From positions 26,567,341 to 26,631,340 of the forward strand of contig BSYO01000005.1 of the NCBI GenBank assembly GCA_033239525.1: a DNA stretch of 64,000 nucleotides, in the 5' to 3' direction. The position numbers were made by a program, and so were the translations under genes. Below the pieces are notes generated by a model. That model was not told the DNA's origin, made no database searches, and saw nothing but the letters and a program-made list of their open reading frames with translations. Positions 47,087 to 57,500 of the stretch are shown piece after piece (the stretch's first letter is position 1; each line of letters begins with the position of its first letter). This DNA comes from Nepenthes gracilis. Taxonomy: Eukaryota; Streptophyta; Magnoliopsida; Caryophyllales; Nepenthaceae.

Positions 47087-48903
47087 CTAAATCTTGGATG
47101 GAGACCCAGATGTTGATGGCAGAGACGATTCAAGTTCTTCATCCTGTCTCGGACAACCTAATATCTCGGATCGTTGCATAGCACTCGAATTCCTCAGATG
47201 AAGAATTGATGACAGGAATTTTGGGAGTATCAGCTTTATTGTCCGTCTACAAAAATCAATACCATCCCAATATTTGTGATTCAAGGCATGCTTAATATTG
47301 TTAATCTTGATTGACGTTCTTAACTCATCCTCAAGTCGAAGATTCCGATAGTGGAAAAGAGCATGTGATTGTCGAAGTTCTTCCAGAGAATTCTTAAGAG
47401 AAGGAACCTTGGCTTTGCTTTCAGAAAGCTCATTCTCGAGTTTAGAGATCTGCTCTTCCGCGGCCGTTAATTCTTCTCTTTCAACATAGGACCGAGCTAA
47501 CGGTCAGCAGTTGAGGTAATATGGCCCGCCAATTCATGCAACTGTGAAAAAAATGCAAGTTAAAAAACGATAGTAAAAAAATAACAATAAAATGAAAGAG
47601 ATGAATTTGTCTGATACCTTGGCAAATGGCGAAGACTCTGGAAACAAATCATCCTGAGACTATATGAACCTCGGGCATTTGGCGATCAGAATCAAGTGCT
47701 CCAACTGAACCTCGGATGTAAGATTTTGGTCTTCGGTCAGAAATCTTATTGTCTCTGTAAGTTCCTCGATCTGAATTGTAGATTGCATCTCGGATTCGAA
47801 GTGTTGAGTCACCAAGGACGTATTGATATCAGCTATGTCCTGGGGCCCTGGGGGCTCGGAATTTAACATTGTGGCGGCCCCCATATTTACCTCGGTCTCT
47901 TCCTCATCTCGGATTCCTTGCTCTAAGATTTCGCCCAAATTTTTATCAATGGCCTCAACGACCGCGGTCTCAGTTAGTACTACAATTTGGCTCACGACTG
48001 AGATGAAAAATTCAGAAGAATGACCAGCATCTGAAGATCCCACTGGAACAGATGGAAGTGTAGAAACCATCTGTTTAGAAGACTTTTTGGCTTTCTTTAG
48101 TTTTTCAATAACAACATTATCTTCGTCAGAAGAAAATTTAGGCACATCCATCTGGCACTTGGAAACATCCTCAACAGAGTCGCTTATGGGCAGGGCCTTG
48201 TGTTTTCTTTTCATTCTCCTTTTTGGTAAAGGAGATGATTCCGACCCCTCTAAGCAAGGGTCACATTTCACATGCATAAAAGCCTCCATAGTCAGCCATC
48301 GATTCTTTTTATTAAGATGAAAAGTCTCGGCTTGGGCTTGTACTAATGCCGTCAATTTTTCTACCGATATCTTCTCATCAGTTGTTGGGTCAGATGTAAG
48401 GGATTCATTTACATTGCCCCATTTGTTGGAAATATCCCAATCTGAAGGCATGGCTAAGAAAAAGAATCTATCTTTTTACCTTTTTATTGAATCGGGATTT
48501 CCACCACTTAAATTAAACTCTAGGCATGGGGCAAACCAGATCCAGTTTGACCCCGATGAATTTGAAAAATCACCTTGACGGCTGTAGCATCTAGTTCTGG
48601 GCTATGACGGCGTGCAAAAACACACAAAGAAACTAAATATCGAACCACATTTTGTTGAAAGCGTGTGATTGGAACTACTAGCGCAACGAGAACCCTATAA
48701 AGTTCTGGTGCTAAGGGAAGGTGAAGACCACTCCTTAAGTGGATCTCGTATACAGTGATAAATTTCTCAGGAGGAGAGGAAGCTTTGTCAGACTTACCTG
48801 GTATCAAATGAACTAAGGATGGAGGAATCTTATACCAAGCACAAAAATATTCCATATCCTTTGAAGAGAGGACAGACTCTGTGTCACCAACTCCCGGCGC
48901 CAT
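47087..48903 (-). pseudogene. Antisense ORF set of the Tat element (gypsy-type transposon protein)
   Basis: The minus strand has a leading frame (48903-48520) with YKIPPSLVHLIPGKSDKA, YEIHLRSGLHLPLAPELYR and FQQNVVRYLVSLCVFARR. This is the conserved part of the plant putative gypsy-type transposon family. After a stop and frameshift, DRFFFLAMPSDWDISNKWG (48451 region) continues in a 263-codon frame to 47660, rich in charged residues. A coiled-coil-like tail (SKLENELSESKAKVPSL near 47420-47460) runs toward 47087. In Tat elements this gene lies opposite to gag-pol just before the 3' LTR; its role is unknown. Confidence 0.8.
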
Positions 48904-49194
48904 GAAAGGTTTGCGAAGAAAAAGGAGGAAACGGTTAGGGTTTTGATAGCAGAAATGAAGACGAAGGCAGAAATAAGCTTGAAGAATCCCGTGATAATGA
49001 TGAATGATGTCGGTAATTATAGCCGACGCGACATTTGAGGAGAAGGATTAAAATTTTGAAATTAGCATTTAATGCTTTTGCTGGTGGACGTGACCTTTGA
49101 TGATATTTTCTTTAAATGGCTGACGTTATTTTATACATATCGGACGATTGAAATACAAGCCTAACAGGAGGCTAGCGATGAATTTAATTCAAAT

Positions 49195-49708
49195 TAAGTA
49201 TTAAAATTAACCATGGAGGCCACGGCACAAGAAATTTGTTTAATCCAAATACGACATTAAACCCAATGGCTCAACTTTAACTTTGATCAAAAAATCGTTC
49301 AAACGGACAATAATCAGTGTCAATTTTTCATTTTTATTCGACGATTTTATAAATTATTGTCTATGCATAGAGACAAAAAATTACATCTAACTATTATCTG
49401 AAAAGTATAAATAATTCACTTCTCAAAAGAGAATAAAAAAAAATACTTTAAATATAAATTCAAAAAATCTAAATCACTCAATCATGCTCTCTTTTATTAA
49501 ATACATCTTAATATAAACACTCTCTTACTATCTTCTTTCTCTAAGAAAGTCCGCTGACTTAAGCGTCGGAGAGTATATCGAGATCAAAATCTCGCATATT
49601 TTTTTGAACTCATGTTTATTTATATTGTGTAAGTTTCAGATTAAAAAGTGCGAAAATAAAGCCCCAACATTCTTAATCTAGCAAGAAATTTGGAGTCGAA
49701 TCACAATA
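49195..49708 (+). repeat. 3' LTR of the Tat element
   Basis: Partner of 41048-41523, with many transition differences. It keeps the better U5 motif, ctgacttaagcgtcggagag. It ends TCACAATA against TCGTAATA in the 5' LTR. Confidence 0.85.
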
Positions 49709-50265
49709 AAAAGATTAAAACTATTTACAAAATAAAAATACAAAAAAAAAAATTTAAGCTTGATATTAATATAAATATTCAGACAAAAAGATCTTTAATT
49801 TTTGTTTCAAATTAGCTGTGGGCAATGAGGAATTCAAACTCTCGATACTAAGGTTTATACCACTTTGTAGTTAAAATAGTCAAATCAATTATCATAAGAT
49901 AATGAGTAATATAAATTCTAGATATCACATATTAATTAATCAAATGATATTTAATAAGTTCAGATATTTTATATTCTTGAATTATACTTTATCTTGTTGT
50001 CTTTTTTTAATAACATCATCATATTATTTATAGATAATTTTTTAATATCTCATTTACTATTGATAAAAAATGATTACAATCCTAAGAATGTTGAGCTAGC
50101 CTCCAATTTAGGAATCCCATAATATAATCTGGAAAAAGTAATTCAATATGAATTTTCTTATGATCATTTTAAATTGTAGGTTTTATGATTTTTTTAACCG
50201 TTAATATTATTTTTATAATATAAACAATTTAGATTAAAATAATATATTAAAATATTATATAATAT
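49709..50265. other. AT-rich spacer
   Basis: No recognised feature. Confidence 0.5.
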
Positions 50266-51017
50266 TGTTGGCCGAAAATGGGACTGTCGAACGTCATAGG
50301 CATACGGAAATTGAAGAGAATGAATTGAAATAAGAGATAATGAACACACAATATTTACGTGAAAAACGCTTATGAATCAAGAAAAAATCACGAGAGCAGA
50401 GTTTACAACAAATTTACTATATAAAATAGGTTACAAACCTTCGAGATGGAGTATCTGCTGCATATCTGAGAATGACAAATAAAAAACTCTTCGGAGTAAA
50501 CAAAGAAAACACTCCTTTCTCTTCAGTCTCTCTGTTTTTTCTTGTTCTCTCTCAGTGGTAGTGCACTCATCACTTTTCTTTCACCCTTGAATTTCTTCTC
50601 ATTGTACTCTATCGTGCTCAGATGCTCTCTCATAATTCTGCATGCACAGCATGCATATATATGATGGTCTGCCCGGAGGCCTTCAACCAATAGGCGGTTT
50701 GTGTGCGGTCAAATGCATGCCACCTGCTCTGCAACCTGTCAACAACTTTATCTACTAACTCTGCAACTTGCCACCTGCACAGACGGCGCACACACTGCAG
50801 GTCTGCCACTTACTTTGTTGTCCAACAACTTGTTGCCAGTTGCCCACAACGTCCTCAATCGTTGCTGCAGTCAAGTCCCTTGGCCGTCTGTGCCCATTGG
50901 CTATCACAAAAGTCTTCTGGCGTTTTTTGGTTGATTCAATACCAGTAATACCAACTGGTAAATTCTTCCTTCCCAGTCGGTTAACATGTTGACCGGCAAC
51001 CCAAAGGCACTCCAACA
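50266..51017 (-). mobile_element. Solo LTR, probably copia type, minus orientation
   Basis: The ends are TGTTGG and CCAACA, perfect 6-bp inverted repeats, 752 bp apart. Read on the minus strand it starts TGTTGGAGTGCCTTTGGG, has a TATA-like stretch near plus 50660, and ends with the AT-rich leader typical of copia LTRs (cgtaaatattgtgtgttc). There is no PBS or internal domain next to it. The 5-bp flanks differ (aatat and ttttt), so the insertion history is unclear. ORFs in it are incidental. Confidence 0.6.
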
Positions 51018-51230
51018 TTTTTTACTCCGAAAATACTGTTAGGAAATCCTCTCCCGATTTTATTTCCAACCTTAACCGATCAACCTTCTGTTGACCGGAT
51101 CCACAGCCATCCGGTCAACCTCTCATTGACCGTCCTCCACAACCATCCGGTCAACCTTCCTGTTGACCGTCTTTGGCAATGTTTATCGACTAATACACCC
51201 CAATGACAAACTAGTTTATTAAATCACCCA
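51018..51230. repeat. GGTCAACC-rich repeated stretch next to the solo LTR
   Basis: Phrases of the type ccggtcaacctnctgttgaccg recur three to four times between 51075 and 51175, and a related one lies inside the LTR end (50978-50997). The stretch may be an extension of the LTR or a remnant of its internal region. Confidence 0.4.
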
Positions 51231-51519
51231 CAAGGGAGTGACTTATCCCAATAAATATTTATCATAAATCATATAATCACAATTATTATAAAAAGTTGAT
51301 AGAAGCTTTAATTTAAAGAGACCATAACATAAAATTTAGAAAAAGAATAAATTACTATAAATTTATTATAAGTCATCTTAATTATGAGATAATAAATTAA
51401 TTTTATAATTATTAAATCATATCAAAATAATTCTATAAATAAATTCATAACTATGATCCTTGTTTAGGAGATAATACAAAAAAAATATAATACATAAATA
51501 TACTCTTCCCCTCAAGGGA

Positions 51520-51591
51520 GTCGTTGTAGTATAGTGGTTAGTATTCCCGCCTGTCACGCGGGTGACCCGGGTTCGATCCCCGGCAACGGCG
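51520..51591 (+). tRNA. tRNA-Asp (anticodon GTC)
   Basis: A 72-nt cloverleaf. Acceptor strands GTCGTTG and CAACGGC pair fully with one G-T, and the discriminator is G. The anticodon stem CCCGC/GCGGG (51546-51550, 51558-51562) encloses CTGTCAC with anticodon GTC at 51553-51555. The T arm CCCGG-GTTCGAT-CCCCGG contains an intact B box. No intron. T runs for pol III termination follow at 51595 and about 51602-51614. Confidence 0.97.
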
Positions 51592-51718
51592 AACTTTTGC
51601 GGTTTTTCTTTTTAACCTTTCTGTATTTTAAGGATTTAGTTCTGAAAGTCTGCAAAAGCTTTTATATCTTCTGGCATTTCAAAGCTCTAAAAGCTCAACG
51701 CATTTAGGATTTAGTTCT

Positions 51719-53596
51719 ATGATATGCAGGAAGTTATACAGCAGTCGTAGCAGTTATGCTGCAAATATTATATATTTATCAACTCTATCCATTGTTGAAC
51801 CTGACAAAAGCTCCACCTTTGAAGACGATTTCTGGGTTGGACTCTATGCAGCAATTGCTCCATCATCATCAGATCATTTGCAGAGCCTCTTGCACGAATG
51901 TGCTAGGAGTAGACTGCTCGTGGAAGGCAGTGGCTGCCATGGTCAGATCATTCGAGTCGGCTTACAAGCCGACATCTTAACATCAAATATGCTCATCAAC
52001 ATGTACTGTAAATGTGGTGCCCTGGAATCGGCCCGTCAGGTGCTCGATCAAATGCCTGAGAGAAGTTTAGTTTCATGGAACACTCTAATTGGAGCGTATA
52101 CCCAGAATGGGCTCGCGGCACGAGCCCTTACCCTGTTCATGGAAATGCAGAAAGAACTGACCCCAGTAAGTGAATTCACCGTTTCCAGTGTCCTCTGTGC
52201 TTGTGCAGCAAAATGTGCGATATTTGAGTGCAAACAGCTGCATGCTTTATCTGTTAAGGCAGCGATGGATTCGAATGTGTATGTCGGGACAGCATTGCTT
52301 GATGTTTATGCAAAATGCAATTTTATAAATGATGCATCACGGGTTTTCAACAGCGTAGAGGAAAAAAGTGTCGTGACATGGAGTTCAATGGTGGCCGGAT
52401 ATGTGAGAAATGAGCTCTATGAGGAGGCTTTGATGTTGAATCATAGGGCACAAGTGATTGGGTTAGAGCAAAACCAATTTACTATTTCTTCTGTTATTTC
52501 TGCTTGTGCTGGGCTTGCAGCTTTGATTGAAGGCAAACAAACTCATGCTGTTTTGTGTAAAGTTGGTTTTGGTACAGACATTTTTGTGTCTTCTTCTCTA
52601 ATAGATATGTATGCGAAATGTGGAAGCATTGGGGAAGCATATGCCGTTTTTTCCAGTCAAGAGGAGAAGAATGTTGTCTTATGGAATGCAATGTTGTCGG
52701 GATTTTCAAGACACGGTCAATTTACAGAAACAATGATTCTGTTCGAGAAAATGCAGCAGACGGGTCTATCTCCAAACGAAGTGACATACATATCAGTGTT
52801 ATCTGTATGTGGCCATATGGGACTCGTTAAAGAGGGACGCAAATATTTTGATATAATGGTAAGGGATCATAATCTGTCACGAAACGTGCTTCACTATTCT
52901 TGCCTTGTTGACACTTTTGGCCGAGCCGGGCTGATTCAGGAAGCATACAATTTGATACGGAGTATGCCATTTAATGCAACAGCTTCCATCTGGGGTTCCT
53001 TTTTAGCTGCCTGCAGGAAATATGGAAATCTTGAGTTGGCTGAGCTTGCTGCTAAGCATTTGTTTGAGATAGAGCCTACCAATGCAGGTAACCATGTATT
53101 GCTTTCTGATATATATGCAGCAAAGAAGAAGTGGGAGGAAGTTGCAAGGTCAAGGAAGAACTTGAAGGAGAGTGAAGCGAGGAAGGAGAAGGGTAAGAGT
53201 TGGATTGAAATCAAGAATAAGGTTCATACTTTCATGGTAGGTGAGAGAAATCATCATCAAATTGCAGAGATTTATATGAAGTTGGGGGAGTTAATCAAGG
53301 AGATGGAGAAGTTGGAGTACAGGGCTGAAACAGAGCACGAATTTCACGACGTGGGAGAGAGCCAAAAGATGGAGCTCTTGAGACACCATAGTGAGAGGCT
53401 GGCTCTTACTTATGGGATCATGCATTTGCCATCAGGTGTTCCTGTCAGGATCATGAAGAACCTTAGAATCTGTGGTGATTGTCATTCTTTTATGAAGCTT
53501 GCATCGAAAATTACCGAGAGGATAATCATTGTCAGGGATGTGAATCGGTTTCACCACTTTAGCAATGGCAGTTGCTCGTGTGGTGACTTTTGGTGA
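51719..53596 (+). CDS. DYW-class pentatricopeptide repeat protein
   Basis: A single-exon 625-residue PLS-type PPR protein, as usual for this family. The first 30 residues ([13 protein letters not shown]...) are basic and serine-rich, like an organelle presequence. PPR units run from about residue 85 to 420, for example [20 protein letters not shown] and [19 protein letters not shown]. An E/E+ region with [19 protein letters not shown] precedes the DYW deaminase. [11 protein letters not shown] carries the HxE motif, [15 protein letters not shown] the CxxCH, and SCSCGDFW the final CxC. Such proteins edit cytidines in organelle RNA. The last triplet is DFW rather than DYW. The start is the first in-frame ATG after a stop-rich leader, 128 bp past the tRNA. 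The edited target cannot be predicted here. Confidence 0.96.
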   Translation: MICRKLYSSRSSYAANIIYLSTLSIVEPDKSSTFEDDFWVGLYAAIAPSSSDHLQSLLHECARSRLLVEGSGCHGQIIRVGLQADILTSNMLINMYCKCGALESARQVLDQMPERSLVSWNTLIGAYTQNGLAARALTLFMEMQKELTPVSEFTVSSVLCACAAKCAIFECKQLHALSVKAAMDSNVYVGTALLDVYAKCNFINDASRVFNSVEEKSVVTWSSMVAGYVRNELYEEALMLNHRAQVIGLEQNQFTISSVISACAGLAALIEGKQTHAVLCKVGFGTDIFVSSSLIDMYAKCGSIGEAYAVFSSQEEKNVVLWNAMLSGFSRHGQFTETMILFEKMQQTGLSPNEVTYISVLSVCGHMGLVKEGRKYFDIMVRDHNLSRNVLHYSCLVDTFGRAGLIQEAYNLIRSMPFNATASIWGSFLAACRKYGNLELAELAAKHLFEIEPTNAGNHVLLSDIYAAKKKWEEVARSRKNLKESEARKEKGKSWIEIKNKVHTFMVGERNHHQIAEIYMKLGELIKEMEKLEYRAETEHEFHDVGESQKMELLRHHSERLALTYGIMHLPSGVPVRIMKNLRICGDCHSFMKLASKITERIIIVRDVNRFHHFSNGSCSCGDFW

Positions 53597-54502
53597 TACA
53601 AACAAGAATGAAAACGTGAAGGAAATCATGAGATTCTGCTATCAAACTCAATGCCATCCAAGGAATCTGGCTTGTGTTTTTGCAGTTTTCAACTGCACAA
53701 TGGTAGTCTAAATGGAGTATTTAAGGGGAAAAAGGATTTGGTTATGGCTAGAGAAAAAATATATATATAGTATCAGATTCTACTCCACTAGCCAAAATTG
53801 TTAATCGTGACTGGCAAATGTCATGAAATTAGTATGGTTAATTACTCCTATAAATAAGTGCATTAAGCTTACTTTTGATGGTTTAATTGCTCCAATAAAT
53901 CATCAGCATATTTGTGTCTTGCGGTTAATTGATCATTATTCCTAATGTTTTACTTGATCTTGCATCTTGAGATAATTTATTGTCACTGAAGGGAGAGGAG
54001 ATTTTTGTCATAGCAGGGCAAGTGTATGGTTACCCAATCAAATTCGTTCTCACATCAATACATTGAGCCAATATCTTATCATTAGAGCTACAATTCATTC
54101 AATTAATAAAATAACTCAAATTAAAGACAATAATAAAATTAACCCACCTGAAAAAAACCGATAATATTTTGTATATATTTGACCACTAACCCACCATCTG
54201 ATTTTAAGCAACTTAGGCTGCAGGTGACAATAATGTGCAGAGTTCTCCACCTTAAGTCATTCAAAACCACAATTACTAGTATTTACAGTAGAGAGAGAGA
54301 GAGAGAGAGGGAGAGAGAGTAATAATAAAAAGTAATGGTCAATATTTCGAGCATAAAACGCCACACAAGACCATGCATGTTTTGATGAAGTACGTGAGAT
54401 ATTTCAACTCAAAACTTGGAAGTACAGAACATAAAACTCGGCGTTTCATCCAGTTTATTTGTACTTACACAGCATTTCATTGCTCCGTTACGTTTTCGTC
54501 CA
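53597..54502. other. Convergent intergenic region
   Basis: Lies between the 3' ends of the PPR (plus) and DUF300 (minus) genes, so it should hold both 3' UTRs. It contains a GA microsatellite with one interruption at about 54291-54319. Confidence 0.6.
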
Positions 54503-57500
54503 TCAGTCCCTCTTATTCATTTTCATCTTTCGCTCAACGTCTCCACTGTAAGGGGCAACGTTATAAGCATATTGTTGGAGGACAGAGAAGACGACCATCT
54601 CCACACACACCAAGACATTCTGAATGGCTTCCTCGATGTGCTCCACGTCCAACCAGAAATGCTGAGATCGGATGATGCCTAATGCAACAAGAATCTCAAG
54701 CACCATTCCCTGTCATAATCAAGCAGCAGTCATTATTTTAGAACATGTGCTAATCGATAAATTATTAGACATGGAAGATTTAGAAGAAGTTGTGGTGATG
54801 TATAAATATCCGTTGATTTATAATACATTGCGTTAGGTTTTTGGGGTGAAAATAGTGTCAAACACATGAAATTAAGTTCTATAAATGTCTAAGCTGATGC
54901 GTGTGGCCCTGCATTTCACTGCTTCAGAATGACAATGGAGGGTTCTGGAAGGAATAATAGACAGACGAAGGGGGAGGAGAGCAGACTGACAGAGAGCAGA
55001 GAGAGAGAAGAAGGAAGAGAAAAGAGAGGAGTGAGATAAGACTTGTATATTCTCCTCCTTACTAATCAGCAGCATCAGATATATAACAGAGTGGGAAAAA
55101 CAAATAAAAGTCAAAAATAAATGGAGATGCTAACCGCCAATATTCCATCAGACAGTAGTTATAACCAAATTAAATGTAATCGTGGAGTTTTAGAGGGGGT
55201 TGGATCAAACGGGTACTCCATCGTGACAACACCCGATCAATTGGGCCCGATGGCACTGATGGGCCTGGAACTGCTGGAAGTGGAACAGCATCAGCTGAAG
55301 GTGGGCTTGCATTAGTGGTTGATGGGCCGGAATCAAGGAGGACTGGGCTTGCATCCCGAAGGCCGGTAACATTTCCATCCCCATCGAAAATGACCTTATC
55401 CTCAAGGTTGAAAGCTAGATGATGTCAACAAATGTAAGCCCTATGTGTTTTTACAAAAAATGTGGCACTAACTCCGTCCTTGACAATTCTCGGTCCTAAC
55501 AGTCATTTGCAGCATAGCAAATGTTGGTCTAAATCATAGATATGCGCGTAAGATAGTACAGCGAATATCTTAAATATGTTACCAGCAAAAAAAATAATAA
55601 AAACCTTGAATATGTGGAGCCGTGTATGAATAAATGAAATAGAACAGAAGAAAAGCCCATGTTTGCATGTGGTCAAGAGGTTAAAAAAGCTCAGATAACA
55701 TGATCCTTTTTGCTCGCACCAGTAAAATCCCATGCCCAGAACAATAGAATGATCATTGAAGGAAAGGAGTCCGATTAAAGTTTAGGAAGTATACACAAAC
55801 CATAACATTTTTACCTCATAATTGAAGTTGAATCACAGGTTCAAAAGGGAATGATTCAAAGGAGGAAAAGCACTTCTATGGGAGGATGAGTGGAGTGAAT
55901 TACACTGAACCAGAAGAAGCCCACACGATTGCTAGTCATCATATAACCTCTAGTAGATGTTTCAATCTCATCCATTCATTCCAAATCAAATGGGAGAGGA
56001 TAATCATCCTCCTCATTTGAACTATACCCCTTTTCCCAAAAAATGTTCCATGCAGACAATCGTAGAAACATGATAAGGACAACAATCAAATAAAATTGGT
56101 TCATTGATTTTGAGGAAATTTCTAGCTATATCATAGAATATATCAAGATTCAACTCACTTGAATAAGCTGATTATTAAAGAATATCATGTCCTAAAGGTT
56201 ATAAGTCATCGCAAAGGTTTAAACGGTTAGGACAATACATAAGAATAAGTTTTATATATAACACGTGTGCACAATATCCAATGTGCTAAATAGAATTTGG
56301 CATCCCAAAGAGTTGAACTCTAGACCATTTGATCCGGGAGGGTGTAATACATTGCCAAACTATCCCGAATCCCCAAAAGCTTAAGCTCTTGGACGAGGGC
56401 CAAACACTAATACCGACTTCATCATCTTATACTTCTTTATTCCACCTTTTTGCTAGGCAACTATTTTTCCTTGTTATGAGAAAGGATAAATTAGATTTTC
56501 CTCATGATTTTTACTAATAATCCATAACTAGAAGCGACAACTTTGTGGTTTTTTTTCCCAAGCAATTTAAAGGCTTATATAGCATGCCCATATCATAAAA
56601 AGAGGGGATGGATAAGGATTTCACCTGCCAAAAACAGAAGAAGACAATCCCCTTAATGCATAAGAACTTCCAAAGTGGCTTGTGTGGTTCCAACTCCTTG
56701 GCAAACACGTGGTAGAAAAGCACCAAAGAATACAAAGCCAGTGAAACTGAAATGTTGAGGATGATGGTGAAGGTCCAGCTGACCCAAGTGGTGTACATCC
56801 CAAGAAGTTGGAATATTATCATTAGAATTGAGCAAACAGGGCGAATGACAACAAACTGCCATGTCCAGTACTTCAGAAGCTTCAATGTCTTGTGATCAAG
56901 ATGGACTGTACGAGGCTGCATTTAGAGAACCACGACTGTGTCATATGTTACAAAGGTCCAATCACCTTCAAATTTGCTCAGCAATAAATTGGAATACTTG
57001 TGAAGACCTTAGTATAGGGAAATGGCTGCCTAGTGTTTCACGTTATGGTTCCTCATTATTGTAGATCAGCCAACACAAAAAATAATTACACAAATGCATG
57101 GAATAAAATATCGGCTGATATCCAATATATCGGCCAATATATATCAGTAATTTATCCCCTAATATTGATATTTTTAGATTCCGCAGCAAAATTGCAATAT
57201 ATAATCATATTGAGGATATTAATATACCAAATATTTGGTAAATATATCTGTCGACCAGAAAAAAATTTGCTTCCAATATATTCAATATTAATGTGTATAG
57301 TCCGATATATCTAATATCGATAAATTTTGTCAAATATAGTTGCAACTGATAATTTCATCCATGCAACAACGCATTGGCTTCCAAGTAGTGTTTGAATGAA
57401 AAAAGAGCTTAAAATAGGGTGGTGATCTATATCAGCATCGCATGAAAGAAGTTAGGGTAACGTTTGGGCACTCTCTTGCTGAAATAGACATTTATGAAGA

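Larger units (their letters stand above)
41048..49708 (+). mobile_element. Degenerate Ty3/gypsy LTR retrotransposon, Tat lineage
   Basis: An 8.66-kb element with two diverged LTRs (41048-41523 and 49195-49708). A primer-binding site follows the 5' LTR. Then come gag, protease, RT, RNase H, a second RNase H, integrase and, near the 3' end, a minus-strand ORF set. Dual RNase H and an antisense ORF before the 3' LTR are hallmarks of the Tat lineage (Retand and Grande relatives). Every ORF is broken by stops and frameshifts. About 150 codons are missing between the second RNase H and integrase. LTR divergence and the lack of a visible target duplication suggest an old insertion. Confidence 0.9.

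Noticed and set aside
47823..48320. Plus-strand ORFs over the antisense gene of the Tat element
   Set aside because: Shadows of the minus-strand frame, which has the family motifs.
50701..51018. Cluster of ORFs in four frames
   Set aside because: All overlap within a solo LTR with no stop-codon pressure; no family match.
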